Positions 57,907 through 64,000 of a stretch of DNA of 64,000 bases are shown one piece after another. The position numbers were made by a program, and so were the translations under genes. This DNA comes from Prorocentrum cordatum (taxonomy: Eukaryota > Sar > Dinophyceae > Prorocentrales > Prorocentraceae). Below the pieces are notes generated by a model. That model made no database searches. It was not told where the DNA came from and worked only from the letters and a program-made list of their open reading frames with translations. Position 1 is the first letter of the stretch. The number at the start of each line of letters is the position of its first letter. The DNA lies in NCBI GenBank assembly GCA_963575745.1, contig CAUYUJ010016907.1, forward strand, positions 171,075 through 235,074, written 5' to 3'.

Positions 57907-58107
57907 TCAAACCAAGCCCCACAACCTGAACCTATCGACGTCGATCCATTTCTCGAATTCGGCCACTGTTTAAAAAACAATGCCACCAACGTAATGCCTG
58001 GGGATTGGACAAGCCCCAGGCCAATGCAAAGTGCGTACATCCATGCCAATGGTAACGCAACTTCATGTTTTTCTTCCAGGCAAATGATCGGTAATACGTG
58101 GCTGCCT

Positions 58108-58312
58108 TAGTCGTGGGCGGTAAAAAGGTAGGCGTCAAAGAGGGGGGGCGCAAATCATGGTCGGTGGCGTGTGCGCGGCCCAAGGGGGGGGCCGAGGACG
58201 TATTGAAGTAAGAAGAGGCGCCATGAGATCTGGGGAGATCTCTCATGGCCCCCGCCATGATATCCACCCCCCCTAGTCATCACCCCCCCAATTGGCGCCC
58301 CCGACTTGGGTG
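58108..58312 (+). mobile_element. MITE-like element C, copy 2
   Basis: GGCGTCAAAGAGGGGGGGCG, CAAATCATGGTCGG, AGTAAGAAGAGGCGCCATGA and CCTAGTCATCACCCCCC match 24,050-24,210. Terminal repeats are more diverged than in copy 1. Confidence 0.75.
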
Positions 58313-58381
58313 CCAGGCGCGCTGGGAAAAGCGCCGGGGAGGGCAGCCAGCGGGAACTAGCTGCAAAGTGGGCGAGCCGAC

Positions 58382-58669
58382 CTACGAACGACGCAGCCTC
58401 ACACACACCACGCTCTCGGGGAGAAAAAATACGCCGCGCGGCACAGCGGCACCGATCTTGTGATTCGCCCCGCCCTCCAGCTTTGACGTGGCTTGAGCAC
58501 TCCTTAGCACCACTTCGATGCGGACCACGCTTTCCGTTGCCACCGGTAGCGCCACTGCCGATTGGCTCAAGAGACTGTGCCCCATTGTCGCGACGTCGTT
58601 GCCTGCTGTGCAGAAGGTGATGTCAATCTTCGACGCAACTGGTGCATGCCTTGGCCCTTGTTGTGTCAC
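58382..58669 (-). other. Short ORF in lower-GC complex sequence, possible gene fragment
   Basis: The 95-codon minus-strand frame contains IDITFCTAGNDVATMG and VVRIEVVLRSAQATSKLEGG, with amino-acid composition more like folded protein than the surrounding arrays. I do not recognise a family. It adjoins the MITE C copy at 58.1-58.3 kb. No start context or splice sites can be defended. Confidence 0.15.
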
Positions 58670-59200
58670 GTCGTCACCAATTTGTTATAGACCATGCTGA
58701 CACAGCATCGCTCGACACGGGAACATAACATACACCAACAATGCCTCCAACGTTCCGACCCCCCTGGCTAAGGTCGACTCTCGCACGGACTCCTCACCCA
58801 TTCCCGGCCCCATCAAGTCGTCCTGAGCCAGTGCATTACTAACTCCAGCCAGACATCTGCTGGGGGTGCCGGCACCTTGGTGTCGTGGCTACTTTCCCCC
58901 CGCATCCCCTTCGACGAGAGCGACCTCTCCGCCTTGCTCACGAATCTCCGCACAGATCACACCCTCCCAACCGCCTTGTGCGCAGCAGTGGGCCCGCTAC
59001 CAGTCGCCAAACCGATGCCCCCGTCGAGCTGCACGCAGCCCTGCGCCAGCGGCGACGTGCCGAGCAACTCCCACGCAGCCTGAGGCCCCCGCCCGCGCAC
59101 ACTGCTCCCTCACACGGGTGACGCCCGTGAGTGGCGGAGTCTTCTCTCCCCCTCCTCCTCGTTGTCTCCCCCCCTCCTGCTTCTCGTCTTCGTCCTCTTC
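58670..59200. other. Complex sequence, no supported gene
   Basis: Nothing recognised on either strand. Confidence 0.35.
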
Positions 59201-59204
59201 TCCT

Positions 59205-59340
59205 CCCCCTCCACTCCTGCTGCTTCTCGTCCTCCCCTCCTCCTCCTCCTCCTCCTCCTCCTCCTCCTCCTCCTCCTCCTCCTCGTCCCCCTCCTCCTCC
59301 TCCTCCTCCTCCTCCTCCTCCTCCTCCTCCTCCTCGTGAT
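59205..59340 (+). repeat. CCT tract
   Basis: CCT repeats with two CGT/CCC interruptions. Confidence 0.97.
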
Positions 59341-60020
59341 CGTCCTCCGAGCTCCAATTCCATTGGCCGGGGCAGGCTCGCCCAGCGCCAGGCCTCGGCC
59401 CAGTGCATGGGGGGCCGTCGGCGCACGCCTCCCGAAGGCACCGGCCTCGGAGCGACGCGCCCTGGGGGCGAGCAGGAGCAGAAGCCAGGAGGGGGCGAGG
59501 GGCCGTCCTCCTCCAAGGAGAAAAGGTCTTCCGCATTGGGTGGCGGTACCCCGTTGTCATCCATGAAGAGCATGAAGTCCCCGCCGGGCTTCAGCATCCT
59601 GCCAGGAGCGCGCCATCATGGGACATCAAGCCATGCCTGCTGCCTCCCGCGGCTCCCTAGCTACACATGTAGGTGCCCCTTCACATCGCCAGCCAAAACA
59701 AGCATGCACCCCTGACACGTGCACCGCATGCTCACCGTACAAACAAAGCATATAATTCCCATCCTCATGGCTGCCTTATGGCCAGCGCCCACGAGCACAG
59801 ATAGGCTGCCCCAGGCCTCGATCTGCGAAAGAGACACCGAAAAATCACGCTTGCCTCCTGCTTCGGATTCTGCGGAGATGCGGTGAGGAACTTTGGCTCA
59901 GCGCATCGCAGCGGCAGACCCTGCGCTACGCTCTACGCCTTGCGAACTGGCAGCATGTCGCTCTGCTTCGTGGGACGGGAGGGTGGGAACAGCTCGGAAC
60001 GCAGATGATCGGCGACTGGG
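59341..60020. other. Complex sequence with a possible minus-strand exon
   Basis: On the minus strand 59,597 down to about 59,340 reads MLKPGGDFMLFMDDNGVPPP onward with ordinary composition before entering the CCT tract. No family or splice signal recognised. 59,600-60,020 holds nothing I can name. Confidence 0.2.
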
Positions 60021-60024
60021 ACGC

Positions 60025-60187
60025 GCTTGGCCGACCAGCCATAACTGGAGGAGCTGTGGTCCTTACCCCCCTGGGGGAACCCATCGCCTCGACGATCTCT
60101 CGAGAGGGGTGTCGAGATCGATGGGTCCCCCAGGGGGGTAAGGACCACAGCTCCCCCATTTGTGGCTGGCCTGCTTGGTGTGTCGCG
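60025..60187. mobile_element. Long palindrome / hairpin element D
   Basis: Arms of about 70 bp. GTGGTCCTTACCCCCCTGGG and GGAACCCATCG on the left are mirrored by CGATGGGTCCCCCAGGGGGG and TAAGGACCACAGC on the right. The outer arms continue with CCAGCC/GGCTGG. The inner loop contains CTCTCGAGAG. Confidence 0.9.
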
Positions 60188-60444
60188 CCGAAGCGTGGTG
60201 GGCCATGGCCGGCGGCAAGACACGCCGAGCAACCGTCCTCATCAGCAACCCCGCTCGGGGAGGCTGCCTGAGCGGGGGCAAGATCAGTCCGCATCGGATC
60301 GGGAAGCCGGACCGGATCGAGATGTGCGACGGACCGGGCCGCATCGGCAGGGAGCCCAACTCGGCGGATTGGGTCCGATGCGCACAGGCACACGGATGAG
60401 ACGTGCACGCGTCGGGCAGGTCTCGGACCAGGGCCGCAGCGACC

Positions 60445-60815
60445 CCAGACCCCCGACGTCATGACTTCTTCACGACGTCGCCCCCCAGAGGCTGCGACCC
60501 CTTCCCTGGGACCGGCTCTTCACCCTGAGCCGTCTTTTGACGGCCCCGAGGCCCGGCAGGGGCCCCCAGAGGCTGAAAATTACGAAAAACCTCCCGTCGT
60601 AATTTTTTCATTTGAAACGGGGCTAGGATCGGGATAAATCGCTCCAGAGCGTTCCGGAGCGCTCTCAGAGCGTTCCGGAACGCTCTGGAGCGGCCGCGGC
60701 GCCCAATACATCCTCCAAACCCGCCGATTCTCAGAGATTTCGAGCTATCCCGATCCGATTTTGTCCCGATCTTCGTGTCGTTTTTATCATTACTCGAGGG
60801 GGTCTGGGACCCCGG
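60445..60815 (+). mobile_element. MITE-like element R4, copy 9, interrupted
   Basis: Left CCAGACCCCCGACGTCATGA through GGGACCGGCTCTTCACCCTG, GACGGCCCCGAGGCCCGGCA, to GTCGTAATTTTTTCATT (60,612). It resumes at 60,787 with TCATTACTCGAGGGGGTCTG, the expected right end. The interruption is element H. Confidence 0.85.
60613..60786. mobile_element. Hairpin element H inserted in R4
   Basis: 174 bp flanked by TCATT on both sides (60,608-60,612 and 60,787-60,791). The centre is a ~53 bp near-perfect palindrome (60,640-60,693) including AGAGCGTTCCGGAACGCTCT. Outer inverted motifs are GGATCGGGATA and TATCCCGATCC. Confidence 0.85.
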
Positions 60816-60951
60816 GCCCGGCCGCCGGCTCCGCGGGGGGGCTCCGGGGGGGCCGGCGCGCGCACCGCACCCCGGACGCGGCCGACCCGCGATCGGCGCG
60901 CCGTGCGAGAACAGGTCGCCGGGGTATCGAAACCCCGTCGGATAGGGCCCC

Positions 60952-61155
60952 TCCTCCTCCTCCTCCTCCTCCTCCTCCTCCTCCTCCTCCTCCTCCTCAA
61001 TCTCCTCCCCCTCCTCCCCCTCCCCCCTCCTCCTCCTCCTCCTCCTCCCTCCTCCTCCTCCTCCCTCCTCCTCCTCCTCATCTCCTCCTCCTCCCCCTCC
61101 CCCTCCTCCTCCTCCTCCTCCTCCTCCTCCTCCTCCTCCTCCTCCTCCTCCTCAA
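60952..61155 (+). repeat. CCT tract
   Basis: CCT repeats with a CAATCT interruption near 61,000 and CC-rich breaks. Confidence 0.97.
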
Positions 61156-61249
61156 TCTGGGCGGGCTCGGCCTCGACTCGGACCGAGCGGTTCGAGACGG
61201 GCCCCGGGCGGGAGGCGGGCGAGGAGCGAGCCGTGCTCGGCGGCGGGCG

Positions 61250-61425
61250 GTAGGGGGGGAAGGAGGTGGGAAGAGGAGGGCCCGCTCGGAAGGCTCGGAA
61301 GTCCCCCAGGCCCTCTGAGAAGCTTTCGGAGCCTTCCGCGAAGGCCAAGGCAAAGTCTCAGAGGCGCGAGGGCTTCTGAGCAGTCTCGCCGCCTTCTGAG
61401 AAGGCCTTCTCCTTCTCATTTCCCC
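61250..61425. repeat. CTTCTGAGAAGGC-rich segment
   Basis: CTTCTGAG, GCCTTC and CTCAGAGG recur in both orientations, resembling the arms of hairpin G at 52.53 kb. Confidence 0.45.
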
Positions 61426-61701
61426 CCTCGCTCGCCGCCGACATGCGGCAGCAGCAGCGGGTCGCACGCCCATCTGCCGCGCCTGTGCGTCTCGCTCACC
61501 GCCGCGGCGAAGGCCTCGTCGCCGATACGCTTCACCGCCCCGTGGTCGCAGAGGACGATGTCCTCGGCCCAGCGGGGGAGAGGGGCCGGTCGGAGGAGGG
61601 GCTGGTCGAGTGGGGCCTCCTGGCAGCTTCTCGTCGCCACGGCTGGATGCGCCACGACCGAGGGGGTCCGCATGGGCCCCTCCCAGGAGGTCAAGGCACC
61701 C

Positions 61702-61890
61702 TCCCAGGGACCCGGGGATCGACTGCATAATTTACCCACCTCAACACTACAGCTTGCGTCGGGTCTGCAACAGATGCGTCGAACATTTGTAGATCTACGG
61801 GCATTCGACGTGTTCATGGTGGAGACCCGCCGAACAAATCAGTTCTGGGGTGAGGCAATTCTGTGCGATCCCCTGCTCGAAGAGCGGTTT
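61702..61890 (+). mobile_element. MITE-like element A, copy 3
   Basis: Left GGGGATCGACTGCATAATTT, interior TTTGTAGATCTACGGGCATT, right ATTCTGTGCGATCCCCTGCT. Confidence 0.7.
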
Positions 61891-62077
61891 TAGGCCGCCC
61901 TGGAGCCTGCTGAGGGCGCACGGAGGCCGAACATTGGCAAGCACTCTCGTCGTGCTCTGGGTGCTTCACTACGCGAGGAGGTTGGGGCCCTCGTTTCGCA
62001 CCTCGCAGCTCGCTCGAAAGTTGCAGGGCAGCTCCTTTTCAAACCGGGGCTACTGCCTGAATGGCACGCCCATGGGT

Positions 62078-62256
62078 CGAGTAGGGGATCGACTACAGAA
62101 TCGATTTACCCCAACTTGATTTCCTCCCTGGATCCATGGAACATGCGTAGAATATTCGTAGATCTACTACGTCGCATTCCACGTATTTCTTCGTGGATTC
62201 GGCGAGAGGACCAATTCTAGGGTACATCAATGCTGTAGCCGATCCCCGGCTCAAAT
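62078..62256 (+). mobile_element. MITE-like element A, copy 4
   Basis: Left GAGTAGGGGATCGACTACAG, interior TTCGTAGATCTACTACG, right GCTGTAGCCGATCCCCGGCT. The inverted ends match at about 20 of 24 positions. Confidence 0.85.
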
Positions 62257-62284
62257 CGGGGGCTCGCCCCTCATAGGGACGCGC

Positions 62285-62400
62285 CCTCTTTGCGGTGGAA
62301 AGGGCACTCTGTGGAGGGACGTGTGAGGAGGGGACCTGGGACGGGAGGGTGTGCTGCAGCATCGCCGATGCACCTGGGGTCCCCTTGTGTCGTCTCCCCC
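62285..62400 (+). mobile_element. R2 3'-end fragment
   Basis: GGGACGTGTGAGGAGGGGAC, CTGGGACGGGAGGGTGTGCT and GCAGCATCGCCGATGCACCT parallel 3,527-3,595, followed by a C-rich rather than pure CCT stretch. Confidence 0.55.
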
Positions 62401-62639
62401 TCGTCGTCGCCCTCATCTTGAGACATCCGACGATCTGGCTCTTCCAGGGCGCGCCCCAGAGGTTCTGGACCCCCCTCTCTGGGGGTGGGCTTCCACCCCA
62501 AATCCAGTTCTTTGCTGCTCCCCGGGCCCCCCCAAAAAACGGCCCCCGAGGGCCGAACTCGAGGACCTCGCGCCCGGATTGAAGAAGACACATCGTCGGA
62601 GATCTCCTCCACACTTTTCTCTCAGGAGTAACTCGTCAA

Positions 62640-63335
62640 TGGCACCCCCAGACGTGCCGGCAGGGCGCGCTGGTCGTTTCGCCTGATACCTCTCGCCATT
62701 TATGATCCTAGAGCTTGAGATCTGCAACAGTTTCACACATGGAGGGCGATTTGCTTTCAAGGTGTGGCTCTCGCCCCAGCACTTCGCGCGTTCTTCCGAA
62801 ACGTTTGCTGCAGCATTTGCAAGGATGGAAGGTGGGCCGTTTTCGCAATGTGGCTCTCGCCTTAGCGCCGCGCGGATTCGCTTCAACCGTTGGCAACCAT
62901 TTCAAGGATGGAGGGCGGTCCCTTTTCAACAGGTGGCCTTCGTCTTAGCGCCGCGCACATTCGTCGTGAAGGTTTGCAGCAGTTTCGAGAGTTCGTATGG
63001 TTGGCATACTCAGAAATACTGTTCTGGCACCATGCAGGACTGTCAAGACGTAACAACCACGTTAATTCGCAATGTTGAAGTCCCAACAAGGGCGTTCAGG
63101 TGCGATCTAGGGTCGTCAGAACGCAACCGTCACGTCGATGCACGGCTTTGACGTCTCAAGAATGCTGTTTGGCACGATTGAGGGTCCTCAATCGGTGGTC
63201 TTCTGTGAGGCACTTCCCGCGACGAAGCCACGCTATCTCAGGGACCGGGGACGCGCGAGCCTGCAGGAAGAGCTTCCTGCAACATTGCTGATGCGTCCTT
63301 GGGCTTACAGTGGTCCTCCTCCTCCTCCTCCTGTG
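62640..63335 (+). mobile_element. Composite module R2, copy 4
   Basis: 5' part with CCCCAGACGTGCC and GTTTCGCCTGATACCT; three ~80-90 bp repeats with GGATGGAGGGCGGTCCCTTT and TGTGGCTCTCGCC (62,715-62,985); middle part with ATGCAGGACTGTCAAGACGT; 3' end GCAACATTGCTGATGCGTCC and TTGGGCTTACAGTGGTCCT followed by six CCT units. Confidence 0.75.
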
Positions 63336-64000
63336 CCTCGGGCGCGCGAGCCCGGGGTCCAGGTGGTCGTCGGGGACCCCGTCCAAGGTCGTGCTGACGC
63401 CCGGCCGCCACTTGACGACTCCGCCGCTCCCGGAGGCGGCGGGCACTCGCCCGTGCCGGCCCCGGGCTCCAGAGGCATGCCCGTCGAAGAGTGGGTGGGG
63501 CCAGCACGATCGGACCGAGGCCAGGAGAGGATCCTTCAAGAGCACGAGGCCCTCCGGTCGGCCAGAACAGACAAGAACATCCAAGGGTTGTCTCCCCGGG
63601 GTGCACAGTGGTGTCCACACGAGGAACATGAGGGCCCCCTCCCCGAACCGACCTCGATCGCATACCTCGGTCCGACCGTAGCGGAGCAGATGTTCGCAAC
63701 TGCGTGAAGGGACCGCAGCCGAAACAGAGGAGGAGGGGGCGGTCTGCGGTTGGCTGGGGTTTCCTCTCGAGGGAGGGGGATCCCGCACCAGACCCGGGGG
63801 GGCTTCCTCCTGCTTGGTCCTGGATGCGGGGCCTGCCGTCCAGGAGGGGGAGGCATGACCCGACCCGAGAGAGTTCATCCCGACCCTGCGCTTCGAGCAG
63901 CTCGAACAAGAGGCCGTGCAACTGCCGTCCAGGAGGGGGGGGATGAGGTGGAGCGTGCCCAAGGGCGAGTCCCAGAGTGACGCAACGACAGCTACTTCAC
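63336..64000. other. GC-rich complex sequence, no supported gene
   Basis: Long frames on both strands; CTGCCGTCCAGGAGGGGG is duplicated at 63,834 and 63,920. No domain recognised. Confidence 0.4.

Noticed and set aside
58553-58575. Partial resemblance to the dinoflagellate spliced leader (TTGGCTCAAG)
   Set aside because: Only about 10 matching bases, no upstream CCGTAGCCATTT and no donor context.

Overview
The window reads as a gene-poor, repeat-dominated stretch of a large eukaryotic nuclear genome. A dinoflagellate is the best guess. The reasons are the high GC by eye, the extreme density of trinucleotide tracts (GGA/CCT, GTT, CGT, GAT), many short tandem arrays, and an EN-RT-RNase H LINE of the kind common in dinoflagellates. 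A Prorocentrum-like or Polarella-like nucleus would fit, but species is inference. I see no bacterial gene organisation, no rRNA, no convincing tRNA, no CRISPR array and no complete host gene. The very long open frames over the GGA/CCT, GAT and GTT tracts are low-complexity artefacts and are not annotated as genes.

Layout. 1-770: rearranged copy of dispersed repeat R1 with its head inverted. 1.7-2.4, 6.3-6.8 kb: tetranucleotide and GGA microsatellites. 3.0-4.1 kb: composite module R2 ending in a long CCT tract. 7.0-7.25 kb: degraded reverse-transcriptase fragment. 8.7-12.4 kb: R3, R4, R5 and hairpin elements. 12.5-15.75 kb: GGA/GAT low-complexity block. 15.75-19.88 kb: ~666 bp satellite. 19.9-21.4 kb: GGA tract closing an inverted R2 module. 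22-26.6 kb: GTT and GGA tracts, several MITE-like hairpin elements and an ~90 bp array. 26.6-33.1 kb: tandem R1 copies. 33.2-34.8 kb: 248 bp tandem array. 35-39.5 kb: MITE-like elements, 10 bp and 12 bp arrays, CCT tracts. 39.6-40.3 kb: ATT/ATC tracts. 40.3-41.65 kb: ~162 bp tandem array. 42.0-47.1 kb: one LINE retrotransposon on the minus strand, with a CCT tail. 48-52.7 kb: a small hypothetical ORF, MITE B, composite R6, GGA tracts, 102 bp repeats with a CAG tract. 52.8-64 kb: R4 copies, R2 modules, MITE families A, C and F, nested hairpin insertions.

The only recognisable protein machinery is retrotransposon-derived. The LINE carries an endonuclease, a linker, a reverse transcriptase, a zinc-finger-like segment, RNase H and a C-terminal zinc-finger-like motif. 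Two in-frame TAG codons and one frame change interrupt it. Its 3' end runs into (CCT)n. The same kind of tail ends the R2 modules, which suggests an autonomous/non-autonomous pair. That is the most interesting working hypothesis here. At least five further families have terminal inverted repeats and look like MITEs; one copy is interrupted by a second hairpin element with a 5 bp target duplication.
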